A stretch of DNA of 64,000 nucleotides from Mactromeris polynyma. Lineage: Eukaryota > Mollusca > Bivalvia > Venerida > Mactridae. A program made the translations under genes and the position numbers. The notes beneath the pieces are model-generated. The model was given only the letters and a program-made list of their open reading frames with translations, was not told where the DNA came from and did not search any database. The stretch covers positions 9,877,372 through 9,941,371 of the forward strand of contig JASFXZ010000027.1 in NCBI GenBank assembly GCA_032209605.1, read 5' to 3'. Position 1 is the stretch's first letter. Each line of letters begins with the position of its first letter. Below, in pieces: positions 12,901 through 21,261 of this stretch.

Positions 12901-15369
12901 TTGATAACCCTTGTGTGTGCACAGTGCTGACATTGAGGAGTATGTATTGATGATAACCCTTGTGTGTGCACAGTGTTGACATTGAGGAGTATGTATTGAT
13001 GATAACCCTTGTGTGTACACAGTGCTGACATTGAGGAGTATGTATTGATGATAACCCTTGTGTGTGCACAGTGCTGACATTGAGGAGTATGTATTGATGA
13101 TAACCCTTATGTGTACACAGTGCTGACATTGAGGAGTATGTATTGATGATAACCCTTGTGTGTGCACAGTGCTGACATTGAGGAGTATGTATTGATGATA
13201 ACCCTTGTGTGTGCACAGTGCTGGCATTGAGGAGTATGTATTGATAACCCTTGTGTGTGCACAGTGCTGACATTGAGGAGTATGTATTGATAACCCTTGT
13301 GTGTGCACAGTGCTGGCATTGAGGAGTATGTATTGATAACCCTTGTGTGTGCACAGTGCTGACATTGAGGAGTATGTATTGATAACCCTTGTGTGTGCAC
13401 AGTGCTGACATTGAGGAGTATGTATTGATAACCCTTGTGTGTGCACAGTGCTGACATTGAGGAGTATGTATTGATGATTACCCTTGTGTGTGCACAGTGC
13501 TGACATTGAGGAGTATGTATTGATGATTACCCTTGTGTGTGCACAGTGCTGGCATTGAGGAGTTTGTATTGATGATAACCCTTGTGTGTGCACAGTGCTG
13601 GCATTGAGGAGTATGTATTGATGATAACCCTTGTGTGTGCACAGTGCTGACATTGAGGAGTATGTATTGATGATAACCCTTGTGTGTGCACAGTGCTGAC
13701 ATTGAGGAGTTTGTATTGATGATAACCCTTGTGTGTGCACAGTGCTGGCATTGAGGAGTATGTATTGATAACCCTTGTGTGTGCACAGTGCTGGCATTGA
13801 GGAGTATGTATTGATGATAACCCTTGTGTGTGCACAGTGCTGGCATTGAGGAGTATGTATTGATAACCCGTGTGTGTGCAAAGTGCTGACATTGAGGAAT
13901 ATGTATTGATGATAACCCTTGTGTGTGCACAGTGCTGACATTGAGGAGTATGTATTGATAACCCTTGTGTGTGCACAGTGCTGACATTGAGGAGTATGTA
14001 TTGATGATAACCCTTGTGTGTGCACAGTGTTGACATTGAGGAGTATGTATTGATGATAACCCTTGTGTGTACACAGTGCTGACATTGAGGAGTATGTATT
14101 GATGATAACCCTTGTGTGTGCACAGTGCTGACATTGAGGAGTATGTATTGATGATAACCCTTATGTGTACACAGTGCTGACATTGAGGAGTATGTATTGA
14201 TGATAACCCTTGTGTGTGCACAGTGCTGACATTGAGGAGTATGTATTGATGATAACCCTTGTGTGTGCACAGTGCTGGCATTGAGGAGTATGTATTGATA
14301 ACCCTTGTGTGTGCACAGTGCTGACATTGAGGAGTATGTATTGATAACCCTTGTGTGTGCACAGTGCTGACATTGAGGAGTATGTATTGATAACCCTTGT
14401 GTGTGCACAGTGCTGACATTGAGGAGTATGTATTGATGATTACCCTTGTGTGTGCACAGTGCTGACATTGAGGAGTATGTATTGATGATTACCCTTGTGT
14501 GTGCACAGTGCTGACATTGAGGAGTATGTATTGATGATAACCCTTGTGTGTGCACAGTGCTGACATTGAGGAGTATGTATTGATAACCCTTGTGTGTGCA
14601 CAGTGCTGACATTGAGGAGTATGTATTGATGATAACCCTTGTGTGTGCACAGTGCTGACATTGAGGAGTTTGTATTGATGATAACCCTTGTGTGTGCACA
14701 GTGCTGACATTGAGGAGTTTGTATTGATGATAACCCTTGTGTGTGCACAGTGCTGGCATTGAGGAGTTTGTATTGATGATAACCCTTGTGTGTGCACAGT
14801 GCTGACATTGAGGAGTATGTATTGATGATAACCCTTGTGTGTGCACAGTGCTGACATTGAGGAGTTTGTATTGATAACCCTTGTGTGTGCACAGTGCTGA
14901 CATTGAGGAGTATGTATTGATGATAACCCTTGTGTGTGCACAGTGTTGACATTGAGGAGTATGTATTGATGATAACCCTTGTGTGTACACAGTGCTGACA
15001 TTGAGGAGTATGTATTGATGATAACCCTTGTGTGTGCACAGTGCTGACATTGAGGAGTATGTATTGATGATAACCCTTATGTGTACACAGTGCTGACATT
15101 GAGGAATATGTATTGATGATAACCCTTGTGTGTGCACAGTGCTGACATTGAGGAGTATGTATTGATAACCCTTGTGTGTGCACAGTGCTGACATTGAGGA
15201 GTATGTATTGATGATTACCCTTGTGTGTGCACAGTGCTGACATTGAGGAGTATGTATTGATGATTACCCTTGTGTGTGTTTCAGGCTTTACCCTGTTGAC
15301 AAGACTAGAGTGAACGAGTTTGGTCAGTCGTTTGATGATGCTGTTTCCGAGAAACCAAAGAAAGAATAA
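895..15369 (+). CDS. CLPTM1L: CLPTM1L (CRR9), C-terminal part, six exons (gene span with introns)
   Basis: Joining 895-945, 5738-5855, 7534-7589, 10961-11005, 11848-11963 and 15285-15369 gives 471 nt: 156 residues and TAA, with GT-AG borders and consistent phases throughout. The product matches the conserved C-terminal membrane part of the CLPTM1 family, from memory: AMKYLSYLLYP, KSWYSW, GFLFMLPQLFVNYK, SVAHLPW, FNTFIDD, FAFIITMPT, HRLACFRDD and VFLVYLYQRWLYPVDK. Hydrophobic stretches suggest several membrane passes. Family knowledge: CLPTM1L is a multipass ER protein reported as a lipid scramblase for glucosaminyl-PI in GPI-anchor synthesis; human CLPTM1L is about 538 residues. CLPTM1 itself is a paralogue, but the short tail and wording fit CLPTM1L better. 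The N-terminal extracytoplasmic part and promoter lie outside the window. Confidence 0.93.
1020..1320 (+). repeat. Dispersed bivalve-type element, 5' fragment
   Basis: It begins 'agctcacccgagcc' and continues with 'aacactgtagaggtaac', 'ccagaatgtttgtctcaatg', 'ggccaagttcgaaactgggtca' (shortened here) and 'aaaaactaggtca'. The same wording repeats at 3955-4700. I know this family as abundant in bivalve genomes. It lies in the intron after the first exon. Confidence 0.7.
2173..2239. repeat. Small inverted repeat / stem-loop
   Basis: The 15-nt arms ATTGACCGGCGGAAT (2173-2187) and ATTCCGCCAGTCAAT (2225-2239) pair with one mismatch. The loop holds a second small palindrome, gaccaaatggtc. Nearby, 'ggtgttgtgggcc' (about 2270) and 'ggcccacacacc' (about 2350) are also inverted. 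These look like ends of foldback elements. Confidence 0.5.
2907..3000 (+). mobile_element. tRNA-derived SINE head
   Basis: Contains A-box-like 'gatagctcagatggtagtg' and, about 60 bp on, B-box-like 'gagttcgataccatc'. These are pol III internal promoter elements in the right order. The spacing and lack of a closing acceptor stem argue for a SINE rather than a functional tRNA gene. Confidence 0.55.
3506..3935 (-). pseudogene. LINE ORF2 C-terminal fragment
   Basis: Minus-strand reading from 3850 to 3506 gives 114 residues including RCITRLRLGANLL, QYILGLDPICTQC and HFLLHCS. This C-x2-C...H-x4-C arrangement after a 'TRLRLG' motif is typical of the tail of non-LTR retrotransposon ORF2 proteins. Further upstream (to about 3935) the wording 'HYIKCWKQYYMEKSSDGG' continues the homology, but an in-frame stop separates it. 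It is a 5'-truncated dead copy inside a CLPTM1L intron, adjacent to the dispersed repeat at 3955. Confidence 0.7.
3955..4700 (+). repeat. Dispersed bivalve-type element with internal ~140-bp repeats
   Basis: Four to five diverged internal repeats each carry 'cagaatgtttgtct', 'aggccaag', 'ctgggtcatct', 'aaaactaggtca', 'aaaaccttgttaacactcc' and 'agaggtcac'. The element closes with 'actcaggtgagcaatatagagcgaccatggccctc' (shortened homologues recur at 7430-7470). It relates to the copy at 1020. No protein is encoded. Confidence 0.75.
5738..5855 (+). CDS. CLPTM1L: CLPTM1L exon, AMKYLSYLLYP segment
   Basis: The acceptor 'tactttcag' and donor 'gtaaat' bound 118 nt (39 codons plus one base). It encodes AMKYLSYLLYP, a short hydrophobic membrane segment, then KSWYSW and a terminal VN(G). 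The last glycine codon is split G|GT with the exon at 7534. This is one of the most conserved blocks of the family. Confidence 0.95.
5910..6014. mobile_element. Short TIR (MITE-like) element
   Basis: Perfect 10-bp inverted ends AGGAACGACA (5910-5919) and TGTCGTTCCT (6005-6014) bound 105 bp. The interior has a duplicated 'ttttgaccccc' motif. It sits just after the exon ending at 5855. Confidence 0.45.
6105..6310. mobile_element. hAT-like MITE
   Basis: The left end CAGAGGCGCATTTTTAGAAG and right end, read inverted, CAGAGGTGCGTTTTTTAGAG form about 20-bp terminal inverted repeats. A start with CAGRGG is common for hAT elements. I could not recognise an exact 8-bp target duplication. Length is 206 bp, non-coding. 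Confidence 0.55.
6694..6763 (+). repeat. 27-bp tandem repeat, 2.6 copies
   Basis: Unit 'agtgatataggtttattgat' plus 'aaacttt' repeats at 6694 and 6721, with a partial copy at 6748. It lies in the intron between the exons at 5738 and 7534. Confidence 0.7.
6941..7426 (+). repeat. Minisatellite, 40 bp x 12
   Basis: Twelve head-to-tail 40-bp units begin 'agtgttggttgccttatata', with almost no divergence; the main variant is gtacat versus gcacat. A partial 'agtgtt' (7421-7426) joins directly to 'acatgtactcaggtgagca', the end motif of the dispersed element seen at 3955-4700. It is intronic, 107 bp before the acceptor at 7533. Confidence 0.97.
7534..7589 (+). CDS. CLPTM1L: CLPTM1L exon, GFLFMLPQLFVNYK segment
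   Basis: The acceptor 'gtatttcag' and donor 'gtaagt' bound 56 nt. With the split glycine it reads (G)VYAFGFLFMLPQLFVNYK, a membrane segment nearly identical to the vertebrate protein as I recall it. The exon ends in phase 0. Confidence 0.95.
8625..8799 (+). mobile_element. tRNA-headed SINE, left part, leading into the 39-bp array
   Basis: A-box-like 'tagtggctttgtggtaaagc' and B-box-like 'gtgggttcaggcc' are followed by 'gacataccaaggtccttaaa' and 'gatacttgtagctgcttc', wording I associate with bivalve SINEs. The SINE body continues 'gggtgtcaggttgtaactgg' and passes without a break into the first 39-bp unit. The family name is not certain. Confidence 0.6.
8800..10436 (+). repeat. Minisatellite, 39 bp (some 36 bp) x ~42
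   Basis: Unit 'gtgtggtatcatgtcacctg' followed by 'tctacagcgaggtatcaca'. The first few units alternate 36 and 39 bp (lacking 'aca'). Variants are tctac/tctgc (making CTGCAG), gtggtatc/gtagtatc/gtggtgtc and tcacc/tcgcc. CTGCAG units cluster in the second half, including a run of about eight near 9820-10110. Because 39 is a multiple of 3 and the unit lacks stops, open frames up to 622 codons appear on the + strand and also on the minus strand. It lies wholly inside the CLPTM1L intron 7590-10960, so I do not call it coding. Confidence 0.97.
10437..10960. other. CLPTM1L intron remainder
   Basis: AT-rich intron between the 39-bp array and the acceptor at 10960. Nothing recognised. Confidence 0.5.
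10961..11005 (+). CDS. CLPTM1L: CLPTM1L micro-exon, LKSVAHLPWRAFMYK
   Basis: Only 45 nt long, between acceptor 'atattttcag' and donor 'gtaatt', phase 0 on both sides. It encodes the 15 residues LKSVAHLPWRAFMYK, matching the conserved KSVAHLPW loop of the family. It sits about 520 bp downstream of the 39-bp tandem array. Confidence 0.95.
11251..11380 (+). mobile_element. MITE-like element, copy 1
   Basis: It begins 'ccttgcgttcagttacggct' and includes 'aacagttgcgagcgtta', 'ttttgtatcccggaccaact', 'atcacattcac' and 'acacctttactgaatg'. An inverted copy lies at 18150-18290. Its own ends are roughly inverted (TTCAGTWA... and ...TTTACTGAA), as in a MITE. It lies in a CLPTM1L intron. Confidence 0.6.
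11848..11963 (+). CDS. CLPTM1L: CLPTM1L exon, FIDDIFAFIITMPT...YLYQRW
   Basis: The acceptor 'tatttgcag' and donor 'gtaagt' bound 116 nt (38 codons plus TG of a split Trp). It encodes AFNTFIDD, FAFIITMPTAHRL, ACFRDD and VFLVYLYQR, the family's most conserved stretch. The Trp codon is completed by the first base of the exon at 15285. Confidence 0.96.
12115..12290 (+). repeat. Dispersed repeat, direct copy 1
   Basis: Shares 'cttgtatttgtggttttgg', 'acaatgcagtgt', 'gtctgtatga', 'ccaattttct' and 'gactgtgtacctt' in the same order and orientation with 17520-17690. The copies are clearly diverged. This one lies in the last CLPTM1L intron and the other downstream of the gene. Confidence 0.65.
12456..15283 (+). 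repeat. Minisatellite, 49/46 bp x ~59, reaching the CLPTM1L 3' splice site
   Basis: The consensus 49-bp unit is 'ttgaggagtatgtattgatg' + 'ataacccttgtgtgtgcaca' + 'gtgctgaca'. A 46-bp variant lacks one 'gat'. Rare markers ('aacccgtg' with 'gcaaag' at 12811 and 13865; 'ttatgtgtac' at 13107, 14161 and 15077; 'ggcattgaggagtttg' at 12497 and 13551) are spaced 1054 bp apart, then 916 bp. The last unit passes straight into 'cccttgtgtgtgtttcag', the acceptor of the terminal exon. Each unit carries an acceptor-like 'tgtgtgtgcacag'. Minus-strand open frames of more than 500 codons here are repeat artefacts, open in all three frames because neither period is a multiple of 3. Confidence 0.97.
15285..15369 (+). 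CDS. CLPTM1L: CLPTM1L terminal exon with stop codon
   Basis: The acceptor 'tgtgtgtttcag' directly follows the last unit of the 46/49-bp array. The 85 nt complete the split Trp, then encode LYPVDKTRVNEFGQS, an acidic stretch and KPKKE before TAA at 15367-15369. Vertebrate CLPTM1L also ends soon after LYPVDK.RVNEFG. A lysine near the C-terminus may act in ER retrieval; that is inference. Confidence 0.95.
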
Positions 15370-16360
15370 TGCTTGTTCCATTTTTTGTTTAAGCACTTGT
15401 TCAAAATGTAGATATTTGGATATTTTAATTGCATACTGTTTGTGCATTTTTATAGAGTTTAAAAGCAATTTCAAAACCATTGTCATGGCAATATGATTCA
15501 TTAATATGTTGCCTTGACAATATAGACTTGGTAACACTGACACACAAAATGATGGCATCATGGTAAAATAGCTATTTTACAATTTTATATATTATGAATC
15601 ATAGATTTTAATGTCAATTTTCCTCCAAATAGATATCAGTTAATATTTATTTTATCTCATTAATTTGTAAATTTATGATAAATCCTAGTAGTTATTGAAT
15701 GAATTGAGTTGAATTTTAGTTTAGACTTCAATAATATTTATGTTTTGTGAATGAAATAGGAAGAAATGTTTGTTGAACTGCAGTGTTTATGAGTATGGAC
15801 CATTTTTAAAATGTTGGACACAGATGACTATTTTATATTGTCACATTATTGTACCTTTATTGTGATATCTGTTGTTGATTCAGATTGTTTTATTTTGTGT
15901 ACATGTTGTCTTATTTGTGTTAATGGGTCGTAAATTTGTTAATTCTGTGTCATATGTTTTCTTATGAATATTGTTTAAGTTTTCCTTACATTGCTCTGTG
16001 TGGACATGCTAGGTTATCCATAGGACTTAAAATACCAACCCTGAAAAAGGTGTCTGGAATTATTAGGGGGTATATCTAAGTAATTGTAACAAAATGTTTT
16101 TGAGCAAGTGTAACTTGGTGAAAACTGTGAGTTCAGGTCTCCACATTTTGAGTTCCAGAGAACACTGGACATGCATGAATTGCGTCAAACTGTGCCTAAC
16201 GATACTTACTTGATGTATTAGTCAGTCATTTGGCAGGCTGGGTTTGTTCTTGTGCTATGAATTACTGGCTTATATACCTCAATCACATACCATATGAAGC
16301 ATACACAATTTTTGTTTATGTATTTTTTACGTTTTTGAATGTCAATGAATTACATACATA
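15370..16360 (+). other. CLPTM1L 3' UTR and downstream flank
   Basis: AT-rich sequence after the stop with no further open frame of interest. I find no canonical AATAAA in the first ~1 kb. A candidate AATAAA is at 17128-17133, but a SINE at 16371 lies before it. The transcript end therefore cannot be fixed from sequence. Confidence 0.5.
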
Positions 16361-16370
16361 TACTTACATG

Positions 16371-16460
16371 GCCGTCTCTGCTGGTTAAGTGGTTAAAGCA
16401 TTCGCCTTGGGAGTGGGAGGTCAAAGGTTTGAAATATCGTATGGGGTTTGTCCAAATACA
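16371..16460 (+). mobile_element. tRNA-derived SINE head (family shared with 53763)
   Basis: 'ccgtctctgctggttaagtg' is followed by 'cattcgccttgggag' and 'gggaggtcaaaggtttgaa'. The same block, with a better A box (gtggccgagtggtcaagg), occurs at 53763-53850. A leucine- or serine-type tRNA head is likely. Both B boxes carry an insertion relative to GGTTCGAATCC, so neither is a functional tRNA. Confidence 0.6.
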
Positions 16461-17519
16461 GCAGGTTTGTGAGCTAGAAGCTAGAAGAATGGTTACTATA
16501 TTGCCTCATGCCTGGTGTTAAAGGATAGAAATAGGAAGGAAAATGTGCTCAGAAAGGTGTCTTATAAGTCAGAAAAAGGCTGGCCCTTTAAATAGGGGTA
16601 ACCCTTTTATACATATGCACTCTTTGCTCCAAGTTGTGCTATGTTTGACAAATCTATTCACAATGAATATGTACAATATATTTACATGTGTTGTTTTAAA
16701 TGTTATTCTAATTTATTTTGTGTGTTTCTATACTAATTACTTATATACTTGTCTCAAGTTTGGTCAGTAAGGGTGAATGAGGCATAACATTATTTTTTCT
16801 CTTGTCGTACGGCTGTATAGTGGTTTCAAACCTCCCAAATTGCATTCATTTTACAAAAAGACCTTAATATTTTGTTATGTTATGAAAGTAGCTGATTTTA
16901 ATCATCAAAACCAAAGAAAGATTTTGACAGATAGGACTTGATTTTCTTATTCATAACAAGCATTGAACGGAAGTGGGTTTCATTATATCAAAAAGTTTTT
17001 TCATAAGTGTTTCCATGTCAGAAACATTGCATTCAACAGGTCATGCCTAGAGTTCTTCAGTAACAGCAAAGATTCTTAGAAAGAAGTTAAATGTTGCATT
17101 TCTTACAAATTATGCCAAATTCAGTTAAATAAAATGTTATTTCGTTGTCAAGAAAGTCATTTCTTAACAAATATGTCAAAACTTTTTTTACATACTTGAA
17201 TTACGTAAAATATGCAACGTCACTTTAAACTACTGCTAGTTTATTTGTTATGGTATGAATATAACTATTGCTAATGATAATCTGTGTATTGTTAGCTCTA
17301 GGTTTTGTGAATTTGTGTGTCACTCACTTGAAGGTAGATAGTCGTATTTTCTATCCAAATATGCTAAGTAATACTTTTGAGAAAATGGCATGGTAATGCC
17401 TTCATGCAGACATACTCTAAAACATTGTAACTTTTCTTCAAAAGTTTTCTTGAACTCCAAAATACAAGTCCGATACAGGTATTTCTCATGCTAGCACTAA
17501 CTTGGCGCATAGGTCAGAA

Positions 17520-17690
17520 AAATACCGATATCAGACTCTTGTATTTGTGGTTTTAGGAAACATGTCAGAAAAGTGACAATGCAGTGTTGTAGAATATATC
17601 TGTATGAAGACAATTACCACTGATTTTCTAATATTTATAACAAAGAATATTTTGTCAAAGAAATCGGACTATGTACCTTTAATTGTTATA
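17520..17690 (+). repeat. Dispersed repeat, direct copy 2
   Basis: Diverged direct copy of 12115-12290: 'actcttgtatttgtggtttt', 'acaatgcagtgttgtaga', 'ctgtatgaaga', 'ggactatgtacctt'. No coding content. Confidence 0.65.
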
Positions 17691-18045
17691 TCAGACATTC
17701 TGTAGGAAAAATGACACATTTGCTAATTTAAAAATTTATAGTCATTTGTTGCTAGGTATGGTATGCAGAGTCTTACTGGTAGTTGCTCACGTTTTTGTAT
17801 TTTGAGCTGACAGTGTGATAATCAATTAGTCAACTGTATAGGTCAAATTGTTGCATGCTGTCGAACTGTTTTGTAAAGGTGTTAACAACAACTACCGCAT
17901 GTGATTACTAGGTGAAGTTTTTTCTAAACTTTGCTTATTTATTAGTAAACGACCTCCGCTGTGTATACGCCTATTTTGTGCGTAGGTAATTTGCACTTAC
18001 ATTGTATAAGGCAGAAAGGAAGTAATTTGCTTGTTTGTTTTCTAA

Positions 18046-18095
18046 CTGTTACCTGGGACCAATATATACATGTATATATTGGTCCCAGCTGTTAC
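18046..18095. repeat. Perfect 36-bp palindrome flanked by 7-bp direct repeats
   Basis: 18053-18088 is an exact palindrome with half CTGGGACCAATATATACA. It is bracketed by ctgttac at 18046-18052 and ctgttac at 18089-18095. This is the layout of a target-site duplication around a minimal foldback insertion. Confidence 0.85.
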
Positions 18096-18149
18096 CATGT
18101 TTTCATAGCTAGCACATTGTATTGAGTGAACATCTATTCAATAATGGTG

Positions 18150-18290
18150 CCTGCACTGGGTTCAGTAAAGGTGTTCGCGGCTAACCTTTCGTAACGTTTG
18201 CAATTTGGTTCTCCGTGTGCTGTGAATGTGATAGATGGACCAGGGATACAAAATAACGTTCACAACTGTTAGCCCTTACTGAACGCAAGG
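18150..18290 (-). mobile_element. MITE-like element, copy 2 (inverted relative to 11251)
   Basis: Read on the minus strand it gives 'ccttgcgttcagtaagggct', 'aacagttgtgaacgtta', 'ttttgtatccctggtcca', 'atcacattcac' and 'acacctttactgaac', collinear with 11251-11380. It lies downstream of CLPTM1L. Confidence 0.65.
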
Positions 18291-18639
18291 CTGGTAGTCT
18301 CATAATGTTGCTTGATGAATCTTAGAAATCCTCTATTTTATATTTTGTTGCCAAAAATGTACAGCATAATATGATGACCTTTTGTTCATAAAATATAACA
18401 CGAGTTGTCATAAATTATGGAATTTGGTAAACTCATTTTCAGCAAATGACAATAACGCGGCATAAATTTATGAACACAAATAAAAAATATTATATTTAAG
18501 TGGTAAATTGCAAATAAACGTATATCGTTAAATAAAATAACATTGTCAGGCATACTAGAAGCAGCCTTCACTGTAAGGCAAGTGTGACTTCACATCATTT
18601 GTATTTCAATAGTGAATTATCAAGAATAAAACAGTTAAC

Positions 18640-18900
18640 TCCCTGAAAACCATCCTCGGTATCCAGGCTAATCATAACATATATGATACCCCAGCAGAAC
18701 TATCTCATTGGATCTCTCGGAACCGCAATTTCATCCGTAACTTCTCGGCAATTCCCGTATGGTATGAGGTGTGTATCTTGCGGCCAATCAAGTGGCAGGA
18801 TTTCACCTCATTACATATTCATGAGTATGAGATTTTTGCAGTCAGTTTGCCCAGGATATCGTTAGCCTGGGTACCCCAGGATATTGAAAACCAGACCATG
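18640..18900. mobile_element. Possible short TIR element
   Basis: 'ggtatccaggctaat' near 18658 and 'ttagcctgggtacccc' near 18862 are inverted relative to each other, as are the flanking 'gaaaacca' and 'gaaaaccaga' stretches less clearly. The interior has short open frames with no recognised domain. Boundaries are uncertain. Confidence 0.35.
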
Positions 18901-20120
18901 TCGGGCCATTGTCAAACCTCAAAATTTCTGAGTTCTTGTTTTGGAGATTTTATGCAGCAAATTAATAGAAAGAAAAGCAGTACTTAGTAATTATCCTATT
19001 TTCAGAGGATACCGGTTTTCAGAGAATCTACTGTACATTGGTGTCACTACGCATTTTTGATGTCATTTTTATATCATGTTTATAAAACCAAAGATTGCGC
19101 TGACAAATGGACACTGCGAAAACTGAATCTTTTGTATTGTTTTACACATCGTAGATACTTTTGAAAGAACTTGGATTTTTTACATCTTAGTGCTCGAAAA
19201 TTACGCAATACACTTATGATATTAGCAGAAATGTATATTTTGTTGACACATTCATGGTAGGAAACACCAGATGCATCGTATATGAGAGATATTTTTATTG
19301 TTAACATCATTTATTGCCCCTCTGTATTTGCAGAATAAAACATCTTGCATTATCCATCCTTTCCATTATTTTTGGTTACATTTTCCTCCATTTTGTTCTC
19401 CTCATTAAATTGGTAGTCAAACGTATAAGAGAATACGTTGTTTTAATGTGATTACTATTTCAAGCTCAATATTTGTTTTAAAGATATAGGTTATACTGTT
19501 TGGTCAGCAAGTATCAGCTTTTTGTCATACATTTTGCAGGCCTGCTTGTGAAACCTTGAAAAACAGTTTACGGCGTCTTTTGGGACCAATGAATATTATA
19601 TTTATATTTTACTATTCGCTTGTGAAAACTGCAGCCTTGTGATACCACTTGCATATTATTGAAGACATTCTCTGATTGTCCTTGCAGGATCCTGTCGTCC
19701 TCGGGGCGGTGGGCGCACTGCTGGCCAGCCTCGGTCACATCAATCCATCAAATTAGCCTTTAATTGCTCGTTATTAAATAACTTATAATTATTAGCTCTT
19801 AAACACAGCATTTGCCTCGTCCAATAATACAAAGGCCTCCTCTATAACAGTGCCAATATCTATATCACTTTTCGGCCCGGGGCCGCTAACTGATATTGAT
19901 ATTGACCCGCATTTTAAAGAATTTGATTGGCTAATTAAACAGGGCCAAAAAATGATATAGATTCGCAGCTGGAAATTCGGAAACGGCAGCCATTTTATTT
20001 TAAAGTCAGTATTTAGACGTTCGTCGACAGTTTTTAGCACGGAACTATAATTTAGTGTTTGAACTTTGAATCCTTTATTTATAAGTAGGCCCCTACATGA
20101 AGTTATTTAATAAAATTGTC
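18901..20120. other. Non-coding stretch
   Basis: AT-rich, without a recognised gene or repeat array. It includes 'cggcccggggccgctaactg' near 19873 and 'acagggccaa' near 19940, the latter echoing the arms of the hairpin at 20121. It may be part of the same foldback element. Confidence 0.4.
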
Positions 20121-20201
20121 AATAAATAAGTGATTTGACATTGGCCCTGTTATTTGTCCTCGGGACAAATAACAGGGCCAATATCAAATCACTTATTTAT
20201 T
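20121..20201. repeat. 39-bp near-perfect hairpin with 3-nt loop
   Basis: Arm 20121-20159 (starts aataaataagtgatttgaca) pairs with 20163-20201 with a single mismatch; the loop is tcg. The centre is ttgtcc-tcg-ggacaa. An arm this long and this well matched implies a recent origin or ongoing correction between arms. Confidence 0.9.
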
Positions 20202-21261
20202 AACATATATTATTGTACATAAATCTCAATAAAAAACCTGTATTTTGCTAAATTACAACCTTTATATAAACCTTTATTTTCAAATAGGCCTGCTATGAGG
20301 CCTGATTTAATTTCGTTGTATAGATGTGAGTATTCTTGCATTATGTGGTCGGTTTGCGTTATATGTAACTAAACAAAAGGTGTGTGTTCACTCAAATGAA
20401 CAGATTCCAATGTATTCAATTTGTCTGCAAAATAACAAACAAAATGCCATATTAACTATGATATTAAATATAGCATGAAAACACGTTATTTGTCTATTTA
20501 TTTGTTTTTAATTTTTCTTCTCCTCCCAGCTACTCCTACGTACAAAGATCTTCCATACAGTTAAAAAATATCCAGATATCCCTCAGAAGAGTAAGGCGTA
20601 AACACATGTTTGTTCCAGGTTTCCCAACCTACCCTATTTTTACCATGACCCTAGAACATTTTCCGCGTGTTAACATTTTTTTCTTTTCGGTAAAATTTCT
20701 TCTGAATAGTAAAATTTCTTTGAGTGAAATTTTCTTTAGGTTCATATGTTTGCCCAGTTATTAGAAGCTTTACGAGTATTCCAGCTATAGAGCGTTATAT
20801 TCACCTTGATTAAACAAAATGTCAGCGTCCGTTCTAATCTATGTTTAATTTGCATCTTTTGGAAATAAAATAAAAGCTTCCACAACAAAGTTCCTACCTA
20901 CCTACCCTATCTTTTTGGGCATGAAACCTGAAACAAACATTTATAAGGCCTAAATTAAATTATTAAATTTTTGTATTGCATAATAAGGCCACCAGCCCGC
21001 ACACCAGGTGTAAACATAATACCAATACAGAAGTATGTTAAAGTGAATGGCATAACGTTACAAAATATATATTGTACCAGCCAATGTTTGTAAGATGTTA
21101 AGATTTTGCATACTAGAATAAACAAGAAGAAATGACATATGCTGTGCTACATAGTCATTATACAACCAGTTCATTCCGAGTTATTTACAACATAGAAATG
21201 CATCTCTTTCTTTAAATGCACAGTAAGTGTATATAGCAAGGTTACGAAAATGGTCTAATTT

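Noticed and set aside
12364..15561. Minus-strand open frames of 573, 555, 373 and 332 codons
   Set aside because: They come from the 46/49-bp array in the last CLPTM1L intron. All three minus frames are open and encode the same 16-residue wording in shifted order.
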